Shown: positions 1 through 10,467, counted from the stretch's first letter. The stretch is 64,000 bases of DNA from Cellulomonas sp. PhB150 (GCF_003755175.1 NZ_RKHX01000004.1:124001-188000), one strand, 5' to 3'. Numbers and translations: made by a program. The notes: generated by a model from the sequence alone, not told the origin.

Positions 1-390
1 GTCACCGACCCGGCCACCACCGACACCAACCTCGGGCCGACCTTCATCGGGGGCCTCGTCGGCTACCTGATCGGCTCGCTCGCCCTCATGGGCATCTTCA
101 CCAAGGCGGGTGAGGCCGGCTGGCAGGGCTTCGTCCCGATCTGGAACACCCTGGTCCTGCTCAAGATCTCGGGCAAGGCGTGGTGGTGGATCCTGCTCCT
201 GCTGATCCCGATCGTGAACATCGTCGTCCTGATCCTGGTCTGGCACGCGCTCTCGGTGTCGTTCGGCCACGGCGTCGGGTTCACCGTCGGGCTCGTCTTC
301 CTCTCGGTGATCTTCCTCTACATCCTCTGGCTCGGGTCGAGCACCTACCGCGGCCCCGGTGGCAGGACCGTCGCCGGCACCACGTACTGA
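1..390 (+). CDS. DUF5684-type small membrane protein, 5' end cut off by the window
   Basis: The reading frame is open from base 1, so the start lies outside the window. The visible 129 residues begin with a short polar stretch and a hydrophobic segment, then KAGEAGWQGFVPIWN. This is followed by the WWW-IL rich helix with the IPIVNIVV motif and a last hydrophobic segment ending near LGSSTY. That order of KAGxxGW, PxxN, and IPxVN between membrane helices is the DUF5684 pattern. Proteins of this family are small integral membrane proteins of unknown function, sometimes placed beside signal peptidases. A hairpin follows the stop. An internal ATG at base 88 would give 100 residues but would remove the first helix. 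Confidence 0.75.
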   Translation, partial: VTDPATTDTNLGPTFIGGLVGYLIGSLALMGIFTKAGEAGWQGFVPIWNTLVLLKISGKAWWWILLLLIPIVNIVVLILVWHALSVSFGHGVGFTVGLVFLSVIFLYILWLGSSTYRGPGGRTVAGTTY

Positions 391-403
391 CCACCCACCC
401 ACC

Positions 404-436
404 GACGCCCCGGCCGGGTCCGCCCGCCGGGGCGTC
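404..436 (+). terminator. Rho-independent-type hairpin after the DUF5684 gene
   Basis: An 11-bp perfect stem (GACGCCCCGGC at 404-414, complement at 426-436) starts 14 bases after the stop codon. No T-run follows, which is usual for high-G+C actinobacterial terminators. Confidence 0.6.
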
Positions 437-485
437 TCCGCGCCCGGACGGGCGCGGGGGGACGCCGGCGTCGGCACGGTGAGGA

Positions 486-3400
486 ATGCTGGGGCCTGTG
501 CAGATCACCACGCTCGGCGGCCTCGCCGTCGACGGACGCCCCGTGCGCGGCGACCGGCTCGCGGCCGTGCTGCGCGAGCTCGTCGAGGCGCGAGGCCGAG
601 CGGTCTCGGTCGGCGCCCTCGTCGAGGCGGTCTGGGACGGTGAGCCGCCCCAGGACGAGGCGGGCGCGATCCAGGCGCTGGTCTCCCGGCTGCGACGCAC
701 GGGCCTGCCCGTCGTCGGCGCCCCGGGCGGCTACCGCCTACCGACCGAGAACCTGCACGTCGACGCCACCGACGTCCGCGACCGGGTCACGCGGGCCACG
801 ACCGCCCTGCGCGACGGGCGCCCCGCGGTGGCCCAGCAGCTGGCCGACGAGGCTCGGGCCCTGTTCCCCGACGTCCCGGACCTGGACGACGTCGCGATCG
901 CCCGGCTGTTCTCCGAGGTCGCGATGCTGCGCGCCGAGGCCGCCCTGGCGGGCGCCGGCGCGCTCGACGGCACCGACCTGCACCGGCTCGTGGACCGGAC
1001 CCCGCCCGACGAGCCCGCGGTGGCCCTGCTCGTGCGGGTGCTCGCCGCGCAGGGACGCGACGCCGAGGCGCTCGAGCTGGTCGAGCAGGTCCGCACCGAG
1101 CTCGCCGACCGGTACGGGGCCGACCCGTCCCCCGTCGTCGTCGAGGCCCACCTCGCCCTGCTGCGCGGCGAGCTGCCCACCACGCGGCCGACGCCGCGCA
1201 CCGACGTCCACCAGACGGTCCACCTGCCGCCGTCGTGGCGCCGCGCGAGCACGCCCCTGCTCGGCCGCGACGTCGACCTCGCCGCCGTGCTGGCCGCGCT
1301 CGACACCGCGCCCCTCGTCACGCTCGTCGCGACGGGCGGTGCCGGCAAGACGCGCCTGGCCGCCGAGGTCGCGCGCTGCGCCGCGGCCGACGGGCGGTCG
1401 GTGCAGGTCGTCGAGCTCGCCGGCCTGCGCTCGCCCGACGAGGTGCTGCCCGCCGTGCTCGCGACGATCGGCGGCGGCGACACCACGCCGAGCCGGGCCG
1501 ACCTCACGGTCGAGCGACGCGTCCTCGAGCCCGCCGAACGCCTGCGGCAGGCCGCGCAGGACCTCGACGGGCTGCTCGTGCTCGACAACTGCGAGCACCT
1601 CCTGGACGCCGCCGCGGCGGTCGTCGCGGACCTGCTCGACTCGGCCTCCCCCGACGTCGTGGTCCTCGCTACGAGCCGTGCCCCGCTGGGCATCGTCGGC
1701 GAGGCCGTCCACCAGCTGCGGATGCTGCCCGACGAGGACGCGCTCGGGCTGCTCGAGGCGCGCACCCGCGCCGGCCGGCCCGGCGTGACCTGGGACCGCG
1801 AGCTCGCGCTGCAGCTGTGCCACCGGCTCGACAACCTCCCCCTGGCCCTCGAGCTCGCCGCGGCGCGGCTGCGGTCGATGCCGGTCGAGGACGTGCTCGA
1901 CGGGCTCAGCGACCGGTTCGCGCTGCTGGACGACGCCCTGCGCGGGCTGCCCGAGCGGCACGCGAGCCTGTGGGCGATGGTCGACTGGAGCCGCGAGCTG
2001 CTCGCACCCGCCGAACGCGCGCTGCTGGCCCGGCTCGCCGTCGTCGCGGGGTCGTTCACCGCCGAGACGGCGATGTCCGTCGCCGACCAGCCCGCACCGG
2101 CGGTCCGGCGCGGGCTGTCGATCCTCGTCGAGCAGTCGCTGCTGACGATGGCCGACCAGGACGAGGGCCCGGCCCGGTACCGGATGCTCGAGACCGTGCG
2201 CGAGTACGGCGAGGCGCGGCTCGACGCCGCGGGCGACCGCCCCGCGGCCATGGCCGGCCTGGTGCGCTGGGCCGCCGCCCGGGCCGTCCGGCTCGGCGCG
2301 GACTTCGTCGGCCCGGCGCAGGTCGCGGCCTTCGAGGCGTGCGCGCGTGACCAGGAGGCGCTGCTCGTCGCGGCGCGGTGGGCCGCCGACCACGACGACG
2401 AGCCCGCGCTCGTCGACATCATCGCCGCGCTGTTCTGGCTCTGGACGGTGCGCGGCGCCCACATGGAGGTCGTCGGCTGGGCGACGCGGATCCTGCACGT
2501 CGACGACCCGGCGGCGCGCCGCACGTCCCCGCTCCTGCACGGCCGCGCGAGCGGCCGCGCGCTGCCGAACGCCGACCGCGCGGGCATCGTCGGCACCCTC
2601 GCCGCCATGAACGGCGGGGTCATCGAGTCGCTGCGGCTGTCGGTGATCGCGTGGCGGGCCTGCCGGTGCGTGCGCGACGAGCGCGGCGACCAGATGAGCG
2701 CCCGCACCCTCGCGCTGTCCGGGGCACTTCCCGCCCTCGGCTTCAACGCCGAGGACCTCGGCCCGCCCGCGGCCGCGCTCGTCGGCTCCGACGACCCGTA
2801 CCTGCAGGCGCTCGGCCTGTTCATGCGGGCCGCTGTCGCCGAGAACCTCGGGGACACCGAGGAGTCGGGCCAGGCCGCGCGAGAGGCGTACGACCGGTTC
2901 AAGGCGGCGGGCGACCACTGGGGCATGGGCATGGCCGCGCAGGGCATCGGGCAGTGGGGCAGCGGGCGCGGGACCGACGACGCGTTGGTGTGGCTCGAGC
3001 GCGGCGTCCGGCACCTGGAGATCGTCGGCGCGATGCAGGACGCGCGCAGCATCCGCCTGCTGCTCGACGTCCAGCGCGCGATCGCCGGCCAGGAGGACGC
3101 GCTGGTCCGCGTCGAGCAGACCGCGCGCTCGGAGCAGGCCGACGACACGGACGTCGCGCAGGCCCGCCTGGGCCTGGCCCAGATCGCGTGGAGCGACGGT
3201 CGGCTCGCGGACGCCTCGCGCTACGCCGACAGCGCCATCGACGTCGCCCTCTCCGGTGTCGTGCGGGTCCCCCAGGCGCACGTCGTGTTCATGGTCGCCG
3301 CGGCGACCATCCACGTGCGCGCGGCCGAGGAGGGCGACGCGGCCGGTCGCGCGGCCGCCGAGGCCCGGGCGACGGACCTCCTGCGCCGCGCGACCGCCGA

Positions 3401-3686
3401 GGCGAAGGGCATCTCCGACATGCCCGTGCTCGGCTCCTTCGCGCTCGGCTGCGCGGAGCTCGCCGCCTCGCGGGACGAGGTCGCGGTGGCCGTCGAGCTC
3501 TTCGCGCTCGGCACCCGGCTCGGGGCCAACATGGGATCGATGTTCCAGCTCGGCACCGGCGGCCGGCTCGAGGCACTCGTCGGCGACGACGCGGCGCGCG
3601 CCGCCGCGGTGGCCCCCCTGCGCGACGAGAAGTCCTCGACGATCGCGGCGCGGGTCCAGACGCTCGCCACGGAGCTGCTGGAGTAG
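486..3686 (+). CDS. SARP/AfsR-like transcriptional regulator with BTAD and NB-ARC-type ATPase domains
   Basis: This 1066-residue protein has the architecture of large SARP regulators. Residues 1-85 form an OmpR-like winged helix ending in GAPGGYRL. About 90-240 form the bacterial transcriptional activation (BTAD) helical domain. From about 260 there is a STAND/NB-ARC-like ATPase with the P-loop ATGGAGKTRL near residue 283 and a Walker-B-like LLVLDNCEHL near 365. The last 450 residues are alanine-rich and helical, as in TPR-like sensor parts. Such proteins usually activate a nearby pathway, but nothing adjacent looks like a biosynthetic cluster, so the target is unknown. The GTG at 498 is an alternative start because no well-spaced Shine-Dalgarno precedes ATG 486. 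It faces the drrAB-like genes across a shared terminator. Confidence 0.85.
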   Translation: MLGPVQITTLGGLAVDGRPVRGDRLAAVLRELVEARGRAVSVGALVEAVWDGEPPQDEAGAIQALVSRLRRTGLPVVGAPGGYRLPTENLHVDATDVRDRVTRATTALRDGRPAVAQQLADEARALFPDVPDLDDVAIARLFSEVAMLRAEAALAGAGALDGTDLHRLVDRTPPDEPAVALLVRVLAAQGRDAEALELVEQVRTELADRYGADPSPVVVEAHLALLRGELPTTRPTPRTDVHQTVHLPPSWRRASTPLLGRDVDLAAVLAALDTAPLVTLVATGGAGKTRLAAEVARCAAADGRSVQVVELAGLRSPDEVLPAVLATIGGGDTTPSRADLTVERRVLEPAERLRQAAQDLDGLLVLDNCEHLLDAAAAVVADLLDSASPDVVVLATSRAPLGIVGEAVHQLRMLPDEDALGLLEARTRAGRPGVTWDRELALQLCHRLDNLPLALELAAARLRSMPVEDVLDGLSDRFALLDDALRGLPERHASLWAMVDWSRELLAPAERALLARLAVVAGSFTAETAMSVADQPAPAVRRGLSILVEQSLLTMADQDEGPARYRMLETVREYGEARLDAAGDRPAAMAGLVRWAAARAVRLGADFVGPAQVAAFEACARDQEALLVAARWAADHDDEPALVDIIAALFWLWTVRGAHMEVVGWATRILHVDDPAARRTSPLLHGRASGRALPNADRAGIVGTLAAMNGGVIESLRLSVIAWRACRCVRDERGDQMSARTLALSGALPALGFNAEDLGPPAAALVGSDDPYLQALGLFMRAAVAENLGDTEESGQAAREAYDRFKAAGDHWGMGMAAQGIGQWGSGRGTDDALVWLERGVRHLEIVGAMQDARSIRLLLDVQRAIAGQEDALVRVEQTARSEQADDTDVAQARLGLAQIAWSDGRLADASRYADSAIDVALSGVVRVPQAHVVFMVAAATIHVRAAEEGDAAGRAAAEARATDLLRRATAEAKGISDMPVLGSFALGCAELAASRDEVAVAVELFALGTRLGANMGSMFQLGTGGRLEALVGDDAARAAAVAPLRDEKSSTIAARVQTLATELLE

Positions 3687-3690
3687 GACG

Positions 3691-3740
3691 ACGACGAACG
3701 GGCGGGCACCCCACCAGGGAGGTGCCCGCCCGTTCGTCGT
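3691..3740. terminator. Bidirectional terminator hairpin between convergent genes
   Basis: A perfect 20-bp stem (3691-3710 with 3721-3740) and 10-base loop lies between the stop of the SARP gene and the stop of the convergent ABC permease. It can terminate transcription from both sides. Confidence 0.85.
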
Positions 3741-3746
3741 GCGAGG

Positions 3747-4577
3747 TCAGACCTTCTTGCGGTAGGCCCGCAGCGCGAGCGGCATGAACACCGCGACGAG
3801 ACCCACGCACCAGGCCAGCGTCCACCAGACGTGGCTGCCGACCGGCTGACCCAGGAAGAGGGCGCGCATCGAGTCGACCAGGTGCGTCAACGGGTTCACC
3901 TTGACGAACCCCTGCATCCAGCCCGGCAGAGTGGTCCCGGCGACGAACGTCGTCGAGGCGAAGCTCAGCGGCATGATGATGAGGAACATGATCCCCTGCA
4001 CGGCGCCGCTGGTGCGGACCTTCATGCCGACGAAGACCGACACCCAGGAGAGCGACAGGGCGAACAGGATGGCCAGGAGGCACCCGGCCACCGCGGCGAG
4101 CAGGCTGCCCTCGATGCGGAAGCCCATGAGGTAGCCGACGCCCATCGTCGAGATGATGACGATGACGTAGCGGACCACGTCGCCGAGCACGGCACCGAGC
4201 AGCGGCGCGGACCGCGGCACCGGCAGGGACCGGAACCGGTCGAAGATGCCCTTCTCGAGGTCGGTGTTGAGGTTGACGCCGATCGCGATCGCGCCGGTCG
4301 CGATGGTCTGCGCGAGGATGCCCGGCAGCAGGAACTGCAGGTACTGGCTGGTCGAGCCGGCGACCGCGCCGCCGAAGATGTAGACGAAGATCGTCAGGAA
4401 GATCGCCGGCTGGAGCGTGACGTCGATGAGCGCCTCGGGCGTCCGCCACGTCTTGATCAGGCTGCGCTTGGCCAGCGCGAGCGAGTGCCGCACCAGCGGG
4501 AACGGCTTGCGGGCCACCTCGGCGGCCTTGGGCACCACGCTCGTGCGCGGCGCCTGGGTGAGGGTCGCGGTGCTCAT
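3747..4577 (-). CDS. ABC-2 type transporter permease (DrrB-like)
   Basis: The 276-residue protein has an N-terminal cytoplasmic arm followed by six hydrophobic segments, including QPAIFLTIFVYIFGG and a conserved central DRFRSLPVPR loop. This is the ABC-2/DrrB arrangement. It would form the membrane half of an exporter with the ATPase encoded directly upstream. The ATG overlaps the stop of that ATPase gene by 4 bases (ATGA), so the two are translationally coupled. The family exports drugs, lipids or polyketides; no resistance substrate can be named from sequence. The frame stays open further upstream but runs inside the ATPase gene, so ATG 4577 is chosen. It ends just before the shared hairpin. 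Confidence 0.9.
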   Translation of the reverse strand: MSTATLTQAPRTSVVPKAAEVARKPFPLVRHSLALAKRSLIKTWRTPEALIDVTLQPAIFLTIFVYIFGGAVAGSTSQYLQFLLPGILAQTIATGAIAIGVNLNTDLEKGIFDRFRSLPVPRSAPLLGAVLGDVVRYVIVIISTMGVGYLMGFRIEGSLLAAVAGCLLAILFALSLSWVSVFVGMKVRTSGAVQGIMFLIIMPLSFASTTFVAGTTLPGWMQGFVKVNPLTHLVDSMRALFLGQPVGSHVWWTLAWCVGLVAVFMPLALRAYRKKV

Positions 4578-5557
4578 GCGGCGACCTCCTTCGTCTGAGT
4601 CGTGTCGTCCTCGGACGCCGTGCGCCCGGTGAGCTTGAAGAAGACCTCGTCGAGGCTCGGCAGGTGCAGCGAGAGCTCGGTGACGCCGATGCCGACGCTC
4701 GCGAGACGCGAGACCGTGGCCGTCAGGGCGCTGTCGTCGGCCACGGGGACCGCGAGCATGCCCTTGCGGATCTCGACCGCGCCGCTGACGCCGGTGGAGA
4801 CCTGACCCAGGATCGTGGCGGTCTCCTCCATCCGCGCCAGGTCGGCCGGACGGACCTCGAGGGTCTGGCCGCCGACGATGCGCTTGAGGCCCTCGGGGGT
4901 GTCGTGCGCGATGACGCGACCGTGGTCGATGACCGTGATCTCGTCGGCCAGCGCGTCGGCCTCCTCCAGGTACTGCGTCGTGAGCAGCACCGTGGAGCCG
5001 TCGGTCACGAGCGAGCGGACCACGTCCCACATGTCCTCGCGCTTGGCGGGGTCGAGGCCCGTGGTGGGCTCGTCGAGGAAGATGACGTCCGGGCGCCCGA
5101 CGAGGCTCGCGGCCAGGTCGAGGCGGCGGCGCATGCCACCGGAGTAGGTCTTGGCCGGGCGGTCGGCCGCGTCGGTCAGGTCGAACCACTCGAGCAGCTC
5201 GACCGCGCGCGCCTTGGCGCCCTTGCGGCCCAGCTCCAGGAGGGTGCCGAACAGGACGAGGTTCTGGCGGCCCGTGAGGTCCTCGTCGACAGAGGCGTAC
5301 TGGCCGGTGAGGCCGATGCTCTGGCGGACCTGCTGGGACTGCTTGACGACGTCGAAGCCCGCGATGGTCGCGTGGCCGGCGTCGGGGGTCAGGAGGGTGG
5401 ACAGGATGCGGACGGCGGTCGTCTTGCCGGCGCCGTTGGGGCCGAGGACACCGAGAACGGTCCCCCGGGGAACGGCGAGATCGACGCCCTGCAGCGCCTT
5501 GGTCTCACCGAAGTGCTTGACGAGGCCCTCGGCCTCGATCACCAGGTCTGTGCTCAT
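4574..5557 (-). CDS. ABC transporter ATP-binding protein (DrrA-like)
   Basis: This is a 327-residue DrrA-family ATPase. It has Walker A GPNGAGKTTAVR, signature YSGGMRRRLDLA, Walker B VIFLDEPTTGLDP and the family's C-terminal extension, which ends in LPSLDEVFFKLTGR. It powers the ABC-2 permease encoded downstream. ATG 5557 (MSTDLVIEAEGLVKHFG) is chosen because the ABC domain begins there; the longer frame adds an unrelated arginine-rich tail. The upstream intergenic stretch contains a nested inverted repeat that follows the stop of the preceding amino-acid transporter operon, so this pair probably has its own promoter between about 5560 and 5645, although none is obvious. Confidence 0.92.
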   Translation of the reverse strand: MSTDLVIEAEGLVKHFGETKALQGVDLAVPRGTVLGVLGPNGAGKTTAVRILSTLLTPDAGHATIAGFDVVKQSQQVRQSIGLTGQYASVDEDLTGRQNLVLFGTLLELGRKGAKARAVELLEWFDLTDAADRPAKTYSGGMRRRLDLAASLVGRPDVIFLDEPTTGLDPAKREDMWDVVRSLVTDGSTVLLTTQYLEEADALADEITVIDHGRVIAHDTPEGLKRIVGGQTLEVRPADLARMEETATILGQVSTGVSGAVEIRKGMLAVPVADDSALTATVSRLASVGIGVTELSLHLPSLDEVFFKLTGRTASEDDTTQTKEVAA

Positions 5558-5647
5558 GGGTCCACCCTGCGCGCCCCGCCTGACAGGGCGCCGACACCCG
5601 GCTGACACGCGCTGACACGTCCTGCCGCCAGCCGCCGTCCAGCCAGC

Positions 5648-5720
5648 ACCGAGAACGACCCGCGGGGGCGAGAACGACCGTTCCGGGGGGTCGTTCTCAG
5701 CCCGGAGGGTCGGTCTCGGT
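5648..5720. repeat. Nested inverted repeat, copy A
   Basis: Outer arms ACCGAGAACGACC (5648-5660) and GGTCGGTCTCGGT (5708-5720) enclose inner arms GAGAACGACC (5670-5679) and GGTCGTTCTC (5689-5698). It starts 5 bases after the stop codon of the minus-strand glnQ-like gene. Related copies occur at about 10.5, 23.2 and 30.9 kb. Confidence 0.8.
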
Positions 5721-5724
5721 CCGG

Positions 5725-6509
<785 letters not shown>

Positions 6510-6513
<4 letters not shown>

Positions 6514-7490
6514 GCGCCACCTCCGATCGGTCGGCCCATGTCGTCGATCGGGCCGAGCTCCGGGGTGGTCCCCGCGGCGTTGATCGCCGACTGCCGGCCT
6601 CGTCGGGCGCGCTTGGGCACGTGCTCGTCGAAGCCGCGGCCGTAGTACCGCTCGAGGTAGTACTGCCCGACCATCAGCACGCTCGTGATCGCGAGGTACC
6701 AGATCGCGGCGACCATGAGCAGCGGGACGGGCTGGAACGTGCGGTTGCCGATCGCGTTGGTGGCGAACTGCAGGTCCAGCGAGAACGGCACCGCCAGCAC
6801 GAGCGAGGTGGTCTTGAGCATCGAGATCGTCTCGTTGCCCGTGGGCGGGACGATGACGCGCATGGCCTGCGGCAGGACGATCCTCCACAGGATCCGTCCC
6901 TCCTTCATGCCGAGGGCACGCGCGGCCTCGAACTGGCCGCGGTCCACGCTCTGCAGGCCGGCGCGGACGATCTCGGCGAGGTAGGCGGCCTCGTTGAGCG
7001 CCAGGCCGAGGATCGCCGCGCGCGTGGCGTTGAGGACGACGCTCGTGTCCATCGAGAACAGCTCGGGCCCGAACGGGACGCCGAGCGTCAGCACGGGGTA
7101 CAGGACACCGGCGAGGCCCCAGAAGATCAGCTGCGTGTAGATCGGGGTGCCACGGAAGAACCAGATGTAGACCCAGGAGACGTAGCGCATCACCGGGTTG
7201 GCGGACCGCCGCATGATCGCGAGGGCGACGGCGAGGACGATCGCGATCGCCATCGACGTCACCGTGAGGAACAGCGTCCAGCCGACGCCGCGCAGCACGG
7301 GTTGGCTGAACAGGTACTTGCCCACGGTCGGCCACGCGAACGTGTCGTTCGTGAGCAGCGCGTTGACGGCCATGGCCGCCAGCACGACGACCACCGCCGC
7401 GGAGACCCAGCGGCCGGGGTACCGCACCGGGATCGCGTGGATCCGTTGCGGTTCGGCGGCCGGCGTCTTCGCGGCGGTGGGCGTCGTCAC
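6510..7490 (-). CDS. Amino-acid ABC transporter permease (HisM/GlnP family)
   Basis: The 326-residue membrane protein has a 50-residue N-terminal extension with one extra hydrophobic segment. The core permease follows, with the EAA-loop region [29 protein letters not shown] and [16 protein letters not shown]. These motifs define the polar amino-acid (3.A.1.3) permeases. It forms the channel, probably as a homodimer because only one permease gene is present. The start is GTG 7490, four bases after the stop of the binding-protein gene, and the stop overlaps the ATPase start by 4 bases. The C-terminal tail after residue 290 is polar and cytoplasmic. Confidence 0.92.
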
Positions 7491-7494
7491 GGCG

Positions 7495-8418
7495 TCAGCC
7501 TACGGACGGGTTGAGCTCAGCGGTCTTCACCGCGCTGGTCTCGTTGCCCCAGGCCGTGAGGATCTTCAGGTAGTCGCCCGAGTCGATGAGCTTCTGCATG
7601 GCCTTCTGGACCGCGTCGGTCAGCGCCTGGTCGTCCTTGCTGACGACGATGCCCTGCGGGGCGCTGGCGAACACGTCGCCGAGCTGCTCGAGCTTGCCGG
7701 CCGTCTGCGCGATCGCGTAGGCGATGATCGGCGAGTCGGCGTACATCAGGTCCGCCTTGCCGCCGACGAGCGCCGTGGTGACGTCCGACTGCTTGGCGTA
7801 CTTCAGGGGCGTGATCGCGTCCTTGCCGTCCGTCTTGCACTTCGCGACGAGCGCGTCGAGCTCCTCGTCCTCGACCGTGCCGGTCTGGACGCCGACGGTC
7901 AGGCCGCACAGGTCGGCGGGGTCGACCTTCTTCGGGTTGCCCGCGGCCACCGCGTAGGCCTCGCCGGCCTCGAAGTACTCGACCATGTTGGCCTGCTCGA
8001 GGCGCTCGGGGTTGATCGTGAACGACGAGATGCCCACGTCGTACTTGGCGCCGATGGCCGGGATGATGCCGGTGAAGTCGGCCGTCTGGACGTCGGCCTT
8101 CAGGCCCATCACCGCGGCGAGGGCCTTGGCGAGGTCGACGTCGTAGCCGATCGGCGTGGTGCCGTCCTCGTCGATGTACTCGGCCGGGGCGTAGGACGTG
8201 TCCGAGCCGACGACGAGCTTGCCGGCCGACGCGATCTTCTCGGGCACGAGGGCGGCGATGGCGTCGTCCTTCGCGACGGACGAGGGGTCGAACGACGCGG
8301 CCGACGTCTCGGTGCTGCCGGGGGTGGCCGTGTCGTCGTCGCCCGAGCTGCACGCGGCGAGGGCCAGCGCGGAGCTCAGGACGACTGCGGTCAGGACTGC
8401 GGGGCGGAACGTGCGCAA
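7495..8418 (-). CDS. Amino-acid ABC transporter substrate-binding lipoprotein
   Basis: The 307-residue product starts with a lipoprotein signal; the lipobox LAAC puts the modified cysteine at residue 23. The mature part is an SBP_bac_3 domain: GKLVVGSDTSYAPAEYID, GYDVDLAKALAAVMG, DFTGIIPAIGAKYDVGISS and a later GLTVGVQTGT. It captures an amino acid outside the membrane for the permease and ATPase encoded downstream. The start is a TTG at 8418, chosen because AGGAGG stands six bases upstream and the signal peptide begins there; the longer open frame has no signal. The 109 bases between this start and the stop of the MFS gene should hold the promoter, but I see no clear boxes. Confidence 0.9.
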   Translation of the reverse strand: MRTFRPAVLTAVVLSSALALAACSSGDDDTATPGSTETSAASFDPSSVAKDDAIAALVPEKIASAGKLVVGSDTSYAPAEYIDEDGTTPIGYDVDLAKALAAVMGLKADVQTADFTGIIPAIGAKYDVGISSFTINPERLEQANMVEYFEAGEAYAVAAGNPKKVDPADLCGLTVGVQTGTVEDEELDALVAKCKTDGKDAITPLKYAKQSDVTTALVGGKADLMYADSPIIAYAIAQTAGKLEQLGDVFASAPQGIVVSKDDQALTDAVQKAMQKLIDSGDYLKILTAWGNETSAVKTAELNPSVG

Positions 8419-8527
8419 GAGGGTCCTCCTTCGCCGCGCCGGGGGGACGCGGTGACTGCAGCAGCTGACGGGAGTCAGGTCTGGCGCGCCTGGTCGGCCA
8501 CGCGAGCCGGAGCGTAGCGGTCCGGTG

Positions 8528-10039
8528 TTACGCCGTGGTAACTGCCCGGCCGTCGGACGCGGCGTCGCCCACGGTGCCACCGTCGTGCGGCTCGAGCACC
8601 TCAAGCTCGTGAACCACGTCGGCCACGCGGTGGGGCACGTGCTCGCCAGCGAGCAGCCGGCGCGCTCGTCGGGCGCTCAGGAAGGCGTGCGTGGCGAGCC
8701 CGACGAACACGAGACCGCAGGCCACGGCGCTGATGACGAAGGTCAGCTCGATCCCGTGGCCGGTCGGCAGCAGGTCCGGGGCCAGGTGCGTGGCGATGAC
8801 CGCGCCCGCGACGGCCGAGCCGATCGAGCCGCCGATCGTGCGCAGCACCTGGTTGAACGAGACCGCGCTGCCGAGCTCCTGGGCCGCGACCCCGCGTGCG
8901 ATCAGTCCGGGCATCGCCGCGTAGGTGGTGCCGATGCCGATCCCGATGAGCAGCATGCCGACGAGCAGCTCCCACAGCTCGTCGTGCGCACCGACCATGA
9001 GCAGGTTGGCGGCCGTCGCGAACGCAGCGCCCAGCGGGAGCAGCATCGTGAACGAGACGCGGTGCGCGAACCGCCGGGCGATGCGGCTCGCGAGCTGGCT
9101 GCCCACCGAGATCGGGAACATGACGAAGCCCGCCCAGAAGAGCGGCAGGCCCACCCCGTAGCCGGTCTCGGCAGGGGCCTGGGCGATGAGGCTGATCACC
9201 GAGATGCCGATGTACATGGACGTGCCGATGCTCAGCGCGGTCGCGTTGGCGAGCAGCACGTCCGAGCGGCGCAGCAGGTCGAGCCGGATGAGCGGGTGCG
9301 GGGTGCGCGTCTCGCGCCAGACCCAGGCCACGAGCACGACGAGCGCGCCGGCGAGGATGCCGAGCGTCGTCGTCGACCCCCAGCCCCAGCGCGGACCCTC
9401 GCTGATGCCGAGCAGCAGGCTCGCCAGGCCGACGCCCAGCAGCACCGCTCCGAGGGTGTCGAACGGTTGGCGCAGCCCGTGCTCGTCAGGACCCGCCGGC
9501 ACGGCGACGAGCACGACGACGATGGCCGAGACGACGAACGCCGCGGCGAACCAGAACGCCCACCGGAAGTCGAAGGTCGAGGCGATGATGCCGGTCAGCG
9601 GGTAGCCGAGCCCGACACCGGTGGCGACCGTGACCGACAGCGACGCGATGCCGGCCCGCACCTTGTCAGCCGGCGCGTACCGCCGAGCCAGCGCGATGGT
9701 CATCGGCGTGATCGCGTAGGACAGCCCCTGCAGCGCTCGCCCCGCGACGATCTGCCCGAAGGTCTGGGCGGTCGCCGCCAGCACCGAGCCGACGAGGACG
9801 ACGGCGAGGGTCACGAGCAGGATCCGCCGCTTGTGCGGCCCGTCGCTGAGGCGCCCGAGGACGGGCGTGGCGACCGCGCCGACGAGCAGGTTGATCGTCA
9901 CCGTCCACTGCGCGGTGCTGACCGCGACGCCGAACTCGACCGCGATCGTCGGGACGAGCAGCAGCCCCAGCGAGCTGATGATCGCCGCGGCGAGCGCCGT
10001 GTAGACGAGCGCGGGGACGAGGCGGGTGCGCTCAGCCAC
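8528..10039 (-). CDS. MFS drug exporter, DHA2 (EmrB/QacA) family
   Basis: The 503-residue protein shows about 14 hydrophobic segments, the number expected for DHA2 antiporters. The motif-A region GRLSDGPHKRRILL lies after TM2, and the TM5 region has GVGLGYPLTG. It would export toxic compounds using the proton gradient. The start is GTG 10039, and the gene overlaps the end of the MarR regulator gene by 8 bases. The pair therefore forms one transcript, and the regulator probably controls the pump in response to its substrates. The C-terminal 45 residues are polar and cytoplasmic. Confidence 0.9.
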   Translation of the reverse strand: MAERTRLVPALVYTALAAAIISSLGLLLVPTIAVEFGVAVSTAQWTVTINLLVGAVATPVLGRLSDGPHKRRILLVTLAVVLVGSVLAATAQTFGQIVAGRALQGLSYAITPMTIALARRYAPADKVRAGIASLSVTVATGVGLGYPLTGIIASTFDFRWAFWFAAAFVVSAIVVVLVAVPAGPDEHGLRQPFDTLGAVLLGVGLASLLLGISEGPRWGWGSTTTLGILAGALVVLVAWVWRETRTPHPLIRLDLLRRSDVLLANATALSIGTSMYIGISVISLIAQAPAETGYGVGLPLFWAGFVMFPISVGSQLASRIARRFAHRVSFTMLLPLGAAFATAANLLMVGAHDELWELLVGMLLIGIGIGTTYAAMPGLIARGVAAQELGSAVSFNQVLRTIGGSIGSAVAGAVIATHLAPDLLPTGHGIELTFVISAVACGLVFVGLATHAFLSARRARRLLAGEHVPHRVADVVHELEVLEPHDGGTVGDAASDGRAVTTA

Positions 10040-10460
10040 GCGGCAGGCCGAGCTTGTGCAGGACCGGGATCGACGCGGCGAGCGTGGCGACCTCGCGGGC
10101 GTCGAGCTGCTCGACGATCGCGGAGGCGAGCCAGCCGCTCATGGCGTTGCGGTCGCGCTCGAGCGCCTCGCGGCCGTCCGCGGTGATGCGCACGACGCGG
10201 CGGCGGCCGTCGTCGGGGTCCTGCTCGCGCTGGACGTACCCGCGGGCCTCGAGCTCGGCGACGATCGCGGCCATCGACTGCGGCGTGATGTGCTCGGCGC
10301 CCGCGAGCGCCGAGGACGTCGCGCCGCCGTGCCGCACGAGCGCGTTGAGCACCCTCGTCTGGCCGAGCGGCAGGTCCTTCTCCGCGGTCAGTCGGCGGTA
10401 GATCGGGGCGAGTGCTGCGCGCAGGTCGAAGGCGAGCTCCGCGACGGTCGAGTCATCCAC
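10032..10460 (-). CDS. MarR-family transcriptional regulator
   Basis: This small winged-helix protein of 142 residues has the MarR core: LPLGQTRVLNALVRHGGATSSALAG, then the recognition helix TPQSMAAIVAELEARG and the wing DPDDGRRRVVRITADG. It most likely represses itself and the MFS exporter gene that overlaps its 3' end, and releases DNA on binding small phenolic ligands or drugs. I prefer GTG 10460 over the TTG at 10481 because a -10-like TACTGT stands exactly seven bases before it. That makes a leaderless mRNA likely. The longer frame would run through the operator-like palindrome ACTGATCAGT. Confidence 0.88.
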   Translation of the reverse strand: MDDSTVAELAFDLRAALAPIYRRLTAEKDLPLGQTRVLNALVRHGGATSSALAGAEHITPQSMAAIVAELEARGYVQREQDPDDGRRRVVRITADGREALERDRNAMSGWLASAIVEQLDAREVATLAASIPVLHKLGLPRG

Positions 10461-10467
10461 CCCCCGA